A DNA stretch of 45,755 bases from Phallusia fumigata (taxonomy: Eukaryota; Chordata; Ascidiacea; Phlebobranchia; Ascidiidae): contig QXVZ01008357.1 of the NCBI GenBank assembly GCA_008931825.1, positions 1 to 45,755 of the forward strand, read 5' to 3'. Positions 33,753 to 43,863 of this stretch are shown in pieces. Below the pieces are notes generated by a model. It saw only the letters and a program-made list of their open reading frames with translations, made no database searches and had not been told where the DNA came from. Position 1 is the first letter of the stretch. Each line of letters starts with the position of its first letter. The translations under genes and the position numbers were made by a program.

Positions 33753-35969
33753 TTAGTCATCTACGATCACAAGCCCTCCGAGGCTAGGTACGCTTAACAT
33801 TTCCCTTGACCTGGTCATATCCTGAAGTTTTTCGTTTTCATCATCGAAGTCGATTGCCTGTTGAAAGGAGTTGATTGCCTGAAACAGCACTTCCACCGCC
33901 TCACCGTGGCGTGACAGCTTGGTGTATGCGATGCCAAGGTTGTGGGAAAAGTTTCCAAACCACTTTCTGTGATAAACCTCTTGCTTGTACGTCTCCCGCA
34001 TAAATTTCAACGCTCTTTCAAGCGTTACTGCCCTCTCGTGGTCGTCATCAGCATACAGTAGAAGAATCTCAAGGCTGTGGAACGTGGCTATCTTTAACCT
34101 TATGAGACTATCACGTATGTCTATTCTGCATGCGATTTGCTGAATATTCTCAAAGAGAGGACGCACAGCCTCGACACAGTACCGCCTTAGGAAAGGCTTA
34201 GCTTGCTTTGTGTTTTCTGACACATTACCGCAGCCGTTCGAAGAACCTGCATGCACTTCAGCTTGTCAACACCGTCATTAAAAGTGACGTTGTTTAAATC
34301 AGCCATTTTAGCAGCAATAAGGGAGAGCATAATGGCGTCAAAATACTTGTTTTGTTCTGAGTACTTTTCGGCAAGTGATAACACACTAAGAAAAGTTTCG
34401 CCCAAGCTTCGAACCAAAGTAAGTATTTTTTCAAAAACCTCATTTGCCTGGACTTCGTGGTTGGTTAACATCAGACTCAGACAGTAGCGCATTAAAAATC
34501 CGATTTCCCTTTGAGACAAATCGTGGTCTTTTGCCCAATCATGGACCCCGACTGCTTGATACAGGTCCCCGCCACCATGAAGAACTGCTACATTTTCTGT
34601 GCGTCAAAACATGTGTCACGTGAAATGACTAACCTTTGTGCGGATTTTTGACGCCAAACACTCACCTTCATATTCTAACATCCGATTTAAATCAGTCTGC
34701 CAAGATATCTGTCTTTGAGTTTCTCGTTCTGAAAAACAAGGATGATAATGTCACGCAAGTTTTGGTGTTGTTTGCAAACGTTTCTGGGCCGTTGGTATTG
34801 TTGTTACAATTGGCATATAATGGTGCTTGCAGAAATAGAAATAAACTCATTCGTTACCAATGTGGTCTGTTATAAAACTAGGCTTATAGACATAGTTGTA
34901 ATGGTTGTTTAAAGAACTAGGATATATTATAAAACAACAGTGATAACTTATAACATGAAGGTTACTTTTTATTTTCTTCTTTTCGCTTCTCTCTAAAAAT
35001 ATGAAATAAACCAATGGTAAACATTTGGAAAATTTAGCGACAAAATTTAATAACTGTGTGACACACCTTTGGACTTAGCCGTGCCATTTGACGTTCCAGT
35101 TTCTGCAATAATACAAGATATGTAATGAACAGACATAGGCGCTGGATAATTAATTTTGCGTTTACTGTCGAACTGTCTGGACTATCTTTTTATCAATGTA
35201 AAATTTTTTGGCAAGTTTTGTTGATGGTGGAGGCCCAAACAGTTGCAAACGCATTTAGGCATTTCCACCGACAGCTCTGCAGTTTTTGCAGCAAAACACC
35301 AAATCAATATTAAGCCACTAGATGTCGCCGTATAGCAATAAAAAATAAAAAGGAGAGAGGTAAGTCTCAACTAGGAATTGTCATTTGAAAAAAGTTTTTC
35401 CAGATAAAAAAATCAAAGAAATCCCGGGATCCCTAGACTGTTTGCAAATTATGTAAAAAAAATATTTCGTTTCTACAGAACCCATTTAAAAGGCTGCAAT
35501 ACCTTCCTGTTTGTCTGCTTCATTTTTCTCTTGAATGATGGGATACTCGTCTGTAAGTAAATAATTTTAAAGTAAACATTTTACTAATACTTGTATTGAC
35601 AATAATGTGTTGTCGGATAACATACCTCCCTTCACGTTGAGAACCACACTTTTTCTGTAAGTACACAAAACTACTTGATTAATTATTTCAAACTACTTGA
35701 TAAGTCTTGATGATAAAAGGTGCTAAACCAACACAAAAAATGTGTTTTTTAACGGAAAGTTTTTCATTAATACTTTGTTCTCTGAATAGTTTAATATACG
35801 CAACATTATTGAAGTTTTTGCTTCGAATTTTTTTTGTTTTATATATGTCTATATTATGCACACTCGCTGCGCTCTCCTTGCAAAGGTACATATATAGTAG
35901 ATTTAATAATCAAAACATAAATACAACTTACGCATTGACGTTAAAGTGATTGATGATGGATCGGTCCAT
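33753..35969 (-). CDS. B4: TPR-like family protein, B subfamily, with a 1-base frameshift
   Basis: Minus-strand exons: 35969-35932 (ATG), 35654-35626, 35550-35503, 35102-35067, 34992-34966, 34728-34666 and 34596-33753. Exon order and phases equal those of B3. Products are alike too: INHFNVN, KSVVLNVKG, charged exons, ISWQTDLNRMLEYE, then the helical domain with HNLGIAYTKLSRHGEAVEVL and tail PSLGGLVIVDD. The terminal exon is 844 nt instead of the 845 of B3. One base is missing at about 34229-34230 (ACCGCAGCC versus ACCAGCAGCC in B3), which splits the frame in two. The rest is well preserved, so a sequencing or assembly error, or a very recent null allele, are both possible. The Lys-rich exon ends in A before its donor rather than G. 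Confidence 0.75.
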
Positions 35970-36341
35970 TGCCAAACTAGATCACGACGTTCGTCAGCAG
36001 TTAGAAAAGTTATTCAGAGATGTAAAACTTATCCGTCTCACAAATTTGTCTGTCTTTAGTTACAGTCTTAAACGTAACTTTATTGAAAACAACAAAACAC
36101 AAAAGCTGAAAAACAACTGGCTATTCAATATATGCTGACTTTGTCGCAAAGTTTGCAAAAAATCTGTTTAAAATGACTCAATTGTACAGTTCTGTTTGCC
36201 CAAGCGACATAACGAATGTCGTGCGGGAACAGTCCACATACAGCTTAATATTTAACAAAATCTCCATCGTAGGTATGGATCACAGTCTCGTCTAGTCTGC
36301 ACTGTTATTGTCGATCGTAGCAGGACTTTCCATGCCGCGCA
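35970..36341. promoter_or_regulatory. Shared head-to-head promoter interval, B4/A4
   Basis: 372 bases between the start codons, homologous to the B3/A3 interval at both ends (ACTAGATCACGACGTTCGTC next to B4; GGTATGGATCACAGTCT next to A4). A codon-length open frame inside (35950-36138) overlaps the B4 first exon on the other strand and is not called a gene. No TATA box seen. Confidence 0.6.
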
Positions 36342-37603
36342 ATGGAGCATCGAGGTAAAGTTTTAAACACATGTCTGGACAAGATTGACAGTTCATAACT
36401 TTCCACAACAGCAATAAGAAAGGCGATATATTGCAGATGTAACAGTTACCGACAGGAGGCAACAAACCCATGAAGAAAGTGAAGACAGTTCGTATGAAGC
36501 GGAAGGGTCGGAAAACGAGGTTTCAGAGAATCTGATCTTCGGTAAGTTTAATTGGGACAGGTTGAGGTTATACCTTTTATGGTAAGTTTTTAAGTTCAAT
36601 CTGCTTTGCTAAAACTCACTGAATAGTTGTTTCGTGGAATCCAAACGCAATTTTATCCATGCTGACAACAATTTCTGTTTAGCAGAGCGAAATCTTAATC
36701 AAGCAACAAGATTTGACCTTGAAAAAATTTTCTTGTGGAAAGGTTGGTTATTTCGAAATTATTTTTAAGAAACAGACTGTAATAAAATATTAAATTACAG
36801 ATCCATCTCCGGCGTATTTTGCAAATGGTCAATTCTGGGAAGCTTTCGGTGTACTGGATGGAAGATACAAAATGGATGCAGAGTCTAGAAGTGCCCCATT
36901 TCTCCTCGACTACTGCGTCAGTCTGGTGACAACAAAACGTGATTATGCTCCCATCAAAGAGCAACTGAAATCAATATTAATCAGGGTAAATCCTACAAGC
37001 GCAGCAGTTTTGTGGTTGGCTAACAAACTCGCAAAACTTGACAAACCGTTTGCGTCTTTAATCATGTTTGAGATATGCTACGAAATGTTTTTTGACGCAA
37101 GTAAACCAACCCAGGCGAGTTCGTTACTTGAAGATTGTATATCGGGAATGAAAAATCCTGTTTCGGAAATGGTGGAGAATGAGGAAAATTTGGACTTATT
37201 TGTCCGTCGTAACATACTCCCGAAAATGTATGCAATGAAACAAACCCTAGCAGAGATTGATGGCATCAACCCACAATATAAATGTGTTAAAACTGCATGG
37301 GTTACTCATGGCATTGAAATATGCGAGTCAAACGATGATGATCGCATTAAACTCATTTTGGAAACTATGGATTACATGCGAGAAACACTTGGGGAGCAAG
37401 TATTTAAGCATCAAATTTTTGGTACGCTTTGCCTTAACGTAGGTTCAATACATAGGCGTTTGGGTTTAAGGGAAGCAGCAGTTAAATACTTTAAAGAGGC
37501 CATCGATTGCTTTAATTCAACAAGCGATTTCGAAACTAATGACAAAAAAAGAGAATATCTCAAAGACGCAAAAGAGGCTTTAAATAGGGCGGAGGGATTG
37601 TAA
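36342..37603 (+). CDS. A4: TPR-like family protein, A subfamily
   Basis: Four exons: 36342-36354 (13 nt), 36437-36541, 36683-36742 and 36801-37603. The total is 981 nt, 326 residues; introns are phase 1. Exons 1 and 2 are almost identical to those of A3 (same lengths, same acidic tail). Exon 3 encodes RFDLEKIFLWK; an alternative AG three bases downstream (exon from 36686) would drop one codon. The last exon starts D-P-S-P-A-Y-F-A-N-G-Q-F-W and keeps LDYCVSLVTTKRDYAPIK and LCLNVGSIHRRLGLREAAVK. A3 and A4 are each other's closest relatives, as are B3 and B4, which fits duplication of the whole pair. AATAAA lies at 37752-37757. Confidence 0.85.
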
Positions 37604-39956
37604 ATTTAAATCGATTGTATTTTTTGTGGTCTTACACAGTCTTTGTATATTATCGTTTGTTGTGTTTCATTTGTGATGATTTAGTAAAATACAAAACATC
37701 GATTCACCAAATACTAAACCTTGGTTTTGTACCAACTTATTTTGTTTAGGGAATAAAAGTTGAAAAAGCGGCTATCAGTGTTTATAATGTTAGGACTTCT
37801 TTATTTACCCCCATTTAGTTTAACAGTTCATCGGGCAACATCAAAACAATTAGTTTAACAGCTAACATCACAAACTCTTCTTTCACATTTGTTTTGCGCC
37901 TGATTGACACCTATTTGCAACAAAGTAGTTTCGCAAAACTAAATGGTAATGATGCCAAACACGGTTGATTCAAAAAAGCGTTAACCCTCGACATGATACA
38001 TAGGCTTGTGGAACGTACAGTTCATATCCTTATCACAAAGGTGTGCTTGTTTAAAATATATCTCCGTTACGCACATTAATCCTTGTTTATTGCCATTGCT
38101 GGTACAATGAAAAAAGAAAATTGAGCTGGGCTAAATAATGATTCGAGAATTTAAACCAGTAAAACTGAACCCAGTTGGGCTAGTTTGTTAGCAGCATCCG
38201 TTTAAAAGTCATAAGCTCTCTTTTAAAAATTAACTTGTGGGTCGTTGGTCACCAGCTAGCAAGAAACACAATACCAGCGGGTGCACATAGGCACAAATTT
38301 GTTTGGCACACACCATTAATGCTGCTCTATTGTTTTGCGCTTGATTGACACAGATTTTACAACGGTAATCTGGCAAAACTAATTGTTAATGCGCGACATA
38401 TAGGCTTTGTGGGACGTACAGTTTATATACTTCACATAAAAGTTACATAACAAATGTGCGTAAACGTTATTAGATTGGCACAGCGACAGTTGTAAAAATC
38501 CTCATGATCTGGCCTGTTGCCAATGGTGAGGCCGTAGCAAAGTTTACGCAAAAACGATTACTTGATACATACTGACTTTGTTTAAACAGCGTTTTACGTG
38601 CGCTCGTGATGTCCCGTGACCTTAGTTAGCTTTGGCTGAAGAGTGGGATAGCAGCCTACTGGCCGACTAAATAAAAGACATTTTTATTACGCAACGTCAC
38701 AGGCCGCTGCACATAAAACCTAAATGTGTTACATATAGACCTAATATTTCAATTGTTTTACGTTTAAGAACATTTCACGTGACGTGTCGGTTCTACTTTC
38801 AACTTAAATCACTACCGATGTGTCATTGCCAACAGCAACGTAGCAAAACAATTCAGCGAACTTAGAGTACATATATCCTGAGCACAAATGCGCGCTGCCT
38901 TACGTATTCATTATTGTAAAGCCTAATTATTACTTGAATTAGTTATGTATCGGATGATGCTAAATACAATTGTTACCAAATTAGCAGTCTTCGTGTGGGC
39001 GGCTTGTTGATTAGTGTTGTGCCATGCTGTGTATGTGTCATTCGGCTTCGTGAAGGGTCGGGTTGAAGTTGTAACTGCATTATATCAGTTATCTTAATTA
39101 TAAACAATAAGACGTCCCTTTAACGAAACTAGTGCAAGGATGGACTTGGCTTTCGTGGTGAGTCGTTTACAAAATTAAGTAGACAGTCTCGGGGAAAAGA
39201 TCGTGTTGTTTGGGTTTTTTAATATCATTTGGCGAAAGTAATATCATCACCAGAAACTGCTTAGTTCAATTCCAAGATTGTCAAAATAATTCGGCAACAC
39301 AATTAGTCCGTAGAAACTATACAACCTATCCTGCGTTGTGTTGTGCTGCTTAGTAAAGTTAAAAGAACTATATAATAGCATACATACGTTATCGCTTACA
39401 TTTACAGAATTGACATCAAGTCGTTAAAATCGTTGACGAGCGGGCTTGCTAGAGTCCATCAGCGGCAATTGCGACGATCTCCTAATAGCTACACTATTGC
39501 AACAAAAGTGAAGTAGTTGGAACTGTTTTCTCTTTATTTTGAAGAAACCAAGAGATTTTTTTATGATCAATTCGGAATGGGGAATAGATACTATTTATTT
39601 AATACCTTTGTTAAAAGACTTTTGAGATGGTTTACCCAAAACTATGGCCTTGTTTAAAGGATAATAACTGTTTCAAAAGCATGTGTGTATATTGCACAGA
39701 ACAACACATTTTAAATGAGAAGCAGCAGATTTTATGCATGTGATTAGTTCATGTTCGAATGATGAAACCAAATGTTTTGCTGGCAAAATCTTATTTTAAA
39801 TCTCAATTATGAGTAAAAAACTTCTACATTTTTGTGGTGTTAAATGGTGTACAAATATATGACTGTTTATTAGCAAGAGACTAAAAGTTGCTCAAATATT
39901 AAGTTATGACTTGTTATGTCGGATGTTTTATCCTCTTAAAAAAAACGTTTTCTCGC
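37604..39956. other. 3' flank of A4 and intergenic; no gene seen
   Basis: Contains the AATAAA of A4 (37752-37757). GATGCCAAA-type and TGGGTCGTTGGTCACCAG segments have counterparts behind A3. Beyond about 38.7 kb I see no exon, repeat family or RNA gene. Confidence 0.4.
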
Positions 39957-40100
39957 TAGACGTCGCCATAAACTAAACTTGATTTCTTAAACCACACTTG
40001 ATCGAATGAAATAGGGCGCTCTACCCACATAAAAACTTCAAAACTCTGATAAAAAATACATGTACGTCGGTTTTGAAAACCGTGGTTTAAAGCAACGTTA
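39957..40100 (+). repeat. Degenerate SINE family 1-like copy
   Basis: CACTTGATCGAATGAAATAG followed by GCGCTCTACCCACATAAAAA resembles the minus-strand reading of the 26665 copy (CACTTGGTCGAATGG...CGCTCGACCCATA). A weak B-box-like GGTTTTGAAAACC lies near 40070. The element starts next to CGCTAGACGTCGCC. Confidence 0.4.
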
Positions 40101-40691
40101 TTTACCACAATTAAGTCACTTAACTCACAAGGACCGCGGCCACCCGGTCTTAAAATAAACATTTTTATCGAAATTGATGCCATTGTAACAAAAAAAGGTT
40201 GTTTCTAATTTGCTATTAATAGCATATTTCCTAACAACGAATATGTCAACAGTAATATACCAGCTTGGTAGAATTTTTACATCAAGGTTTATAGCAGAGA
40301 AAATCGTCGTTTTTGGGTGGAATGTTGGCGAGAGCACAGCGCCGCTTCAGGGGATTCCCGGCTTTAACAAACAACATCACGTGACTGCGACTATACACAT
40401 ACGTATCCATTCATCCGTTGCAAAGCGGAACAGGCAAAAGGCAAGCTAGGCGTTAGTTATGAAGCTTGGTTTATCATTTGATACAACTTTGTCTTGAGTT
40501 GCTTTATGCTCAGGCAAAATATGTTTTGCTTAAAAAGACAGGACAAGTTATAAGACTATTAATACGGTTTTGCTTGAACGATTTTAAGCCTTAGACAGGA
40601 TCTGTAATATTGTGATAGCAACTTAATCTTGTTGCAGGCTTATCGTGTAAACGTTATATGACTTGTTAGTCTTAGAAGTACGAAGAAAAAA

Positions 40692-42236
40692 ATGCATCAG
40701 ACCAATGTTACCGCCGACGACGAGAGAATGAATTTAAATCTCAACGTGAACGTTCAACACAAACCAGACAATCGGTTAGTTTTCAAATTTATGAAAGTGC
40801 ACAAACCTAATGAATAGTTAAATTCTAAACATAAATCCCAGATAACTTGTATGTAGCCAATGTATTATTGCAAACGTTTCTACAATAGCTGATCACATGA
40901 TGAAAATTTCTATGGCTTTTATGTTTTTAGTAAAGTATACCAAATTCTGATCTTGTTTTTGCAGCACTGTGTATGGAATGTTGGCACAGAACGTTGGTAT
41001 GTTTCAATCTAATACTTGAATAATTTGACTTGAATAGTAACACCAATAATGTCCTACGTTTTTAACAGAAAGTCTGACCCATTACATGCAAAGGATGGTT
41101 GGAGGAGAAGACCAACTATTTACCGAGCTTGGCGAAACCCTAGGTAGCGCACGCGCAAAAACATTAAAACTTTTGGGACGATAGATTGTTTTGCATATCC
41201 TCCATTGTTTGAAATGTTTTCTAATTAACAGGGGCAGAGGATGAGAACAAGAAACGTCAAAGTTCATCGAAGAAGCCAAAACAGGCTGCAATGAAAAGCA
41301 ATCTTGAACGATTCTTTGATCTCGAAGGTAACTTAGTTAAGACGGGACACCACTGTGTTCATTTGCTTCGTTTCGTGACAATACTATATGCCCAAACTAT
41401 TTTGTTTAGACCGCAGTTCTCAACTAATGAAGGAAAGCAAATTCGACGAGGCGTTTGGTATTCTTGATCGCATCTATGAGCAGGAAGACGAGGTACGCGA
41501 TCTTCCGTTCCTCTTCAAGTATTATGAAAGTCTCATCGTAACCCAGCGGCACGATGAGGCGCAGGAAGTCTACGAGAAGCTCTTCAATTTGGTTCGTAAG
41601 ACATTGAGAACCACAGGTGACGAAGCGCTGAAGTTCGCCCTCAAGCTTCAGGAGATGAAGAAATACATGCACGCCATCGCCGTCGCAAACCTAGCGGCGT
41701 CGCTGTTGGATGTGGAGCCGCCGTCTGGCACAGCTGCAGCCTCAATTCTCAATTGTATGCACATCATCCGTGAATGTGTCTCCGAACTAATCAAGGTTGA
41801 CCCGAGTCACAAGACGTTCGGCGAGCTTACAGTGGCACCGATGCTGCACAACATAAATGACAAGGTCATGAAATGCACCCAACACGCTGGAGACAAGCTG
41901 CTGCTTCTCATCAGATCCGTGTGCTTTCACGTGGTGGAGTGTGTGGAGCTGGAAGTGGAGGACCACGACACTCGAGAGAAGACCTTGCTGAATGCTATCG
42001 ACAACATGGATCAGATCTACGGTAACTCGGCAGCGCACATCCAGATGTACGGCACCTACCTGAACAACTTGGGAGCCACCTACTTGGTTCTTTCGGAATA
42101 CGAGCAGGCCGCTGACTGCTTCGCAAGAGCCATCGATGCCTTTCACCATGCCAAGGATTTCGAGAGCGATGCAAAGAAAGAGAAGTTTATCAGAGATGCT
42201 GAAGGAGCTTTGTCACTGGCATTGCGCAAAAATTAA
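40692..42236 (+). CDS. C: single-copy-like TPR family member, GC-richer
   Basis: Five exons: 40692-40774 (ATG), 40965-40996, 41069-41143, 41232-41327 and 41410-42236. The total is 1113 nt, 370 residues. Phases run 2, then 2-1, then 1-1. That is the B-type 5' architecture, although the gene lies in A orientation at the right end of the cluster. The N-terminus is Asn-rich with alternating hydrophobics (MNLNLNVNVQ). Exon 3 encodes MQRMVGGEDQLFTELGETL, and exon 4 a Lys-rich stretch then NLERFFDLE, similar to the A FDLEKIF exon. The last exon has KFDEAFGILDRIYEQEDEVR and a TPR-like hairpin LNNLGATYLVLSEYEQAADC. The coding sequence is visibly richer in G/C-ending codons than the A and B genes, suggesting different constraint or age. 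The frame is intact. No partner is seen head to head. Confidence 0.85.
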
Positions 42237-43863
42237 CTGACTGTTCGTTGTGGCGGTTTATTTTGAGAGTGATTTTTATTAGAGAAGAAAATGTTTCTTA
42301 TTTTTTTTGTAAGAGAATCAAAACGGATCTCAAACATTCGGTTTTTACATTCCAAATTTTTTGTACTCCTCTCTTGTAATCCGTGTATATTTTTATTGTT
42401 CGGCATTTCTTTTACATCGTAAGTTTTCCCATTCCTTTTGTTGATAGTTTTTTGTTTTTTGTTTAGTGATTTACAAATTACAATGTGTATAGATCAGAAT
42501 GATTAATGCAATTGGTGCTGAAGTTATTTTTACATACGTTCGCAACTATTGCAAACAAACACTACCAAGGCAGTTTTACAAACACTGAAAAGATTAGGTG
42601 GTAATGATCATAATGTGACACTTAAATTAGCTACATTTAAAAAGGTAAACAGAAAGGAATGGCAAGACCTTGTCATGCAAAACACGGAAAAACATATTAT
42701 TTGAAACTCATCAATTAACCACAGCAAACCGATGCCAGCGTATAATCATGAGCAATGTGCAGGTTTGAAACAGCGATTTTGCAATTGCCACACAGAAAAA
42801 ATGTGATACAACGTAGGCGTTTTGAAAGGACGACTTCATGCCCAAGCGCAGTCATACAGCAGCGTTTATTGTTCGGTTATTTGTGTAACGCTCGGCGAGG
42901 CTGCTGTACACTAGTTCCTCTTTTTGCTTTACTACATGTCTGTGCTTTAAAGCTTGCGAAAGGNTTCGTTAAACGTTTTCATGTATGCACAGTATGTCGC
43001 TTTAATTGTTTTTATATGTACAGATCGATGAATGTTTTCATACTAAACTTTGTTTTGTATAGAAATGTTTTTTTGTTCAAAGGCATTGATAGTGTGTTTG
43101 CTCTGTGTATAAATACATTAGTGGAAGCTATCGCTGTTGTAATGGAAGCTATCGCTGTTGTAGAATAGCTTTCGTTTGCGCAGACCGCAGTCTGTATCCA
43201 ACACAACAGAATGTGGTGCGGAGCTACAGTGTGTTTACGTCATTGAATACGTTCATCTGCAACACTTGATACGAGAGCACTGTAGTGTCAATTTCGCTGA
43301 AGATATTATTTTCGGGTTCTTTGTCTCTCGTGGGCCCTGGATAGTTCTGGAGGGGTTGTTTTCGTCGGGTAGATACTTACAACTACTCCACCATCGCATT
43401 GCAGCAAACTTCTAATGTTTTACTTCCTGCTTTTGAAAAAACCACAGAGAACCATATACTACAATATTATTAACCGACCTAATGGAATATAGTAGCACAA
43501 ATAGGGATTAACCATCGTCTTATATCAATGAAGTGTATTTGGTTGCTATAATACTGGCATACAGTATACCTACAAGAGAAAATACCTTGTTAATTGCTCA
43601 AATGCTAAGAATCTGAAATAAAAACTTAACAACACAGATAAATGCTTTATATTTATTTTTTCGTTATTCGCAAGGGCTTGCCGCAAGGGGGGGTGTTAAA
43701 TTGCATCATATATTTCGAAAACGAGGCGCGACCATAATTACCAACAAACAGTCTCACTAGCGCCATCAAGCGACCGAAATTTGACACTTGCCTATAAAAC
43801 TCTATTCGTTAAAGGCCACTAATCAAAAAGATGCTGCCTTCAAGTGATACTTTGCCGATGCCA
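42237..43863. other. Intergenic; no gene supported
   Basis: No canonical AATAAA close behind gene C. An open frame at 42755-43168 spans an N (42964), has no domain and looks accidental. A 21-base tandem duplication (GGAAGCTATCGCTGTTGTA) lies near 43122-43163. A TTTATT near 43670 reads AATAAA on the minus strand and could end the leftward gene at 43864. Confidence 0.45.

Noticed and set aside
42755-43168. 137-codon open frame behind gene C
   Set aside because: Runs across an undetermined base at 42964 and has no domain.
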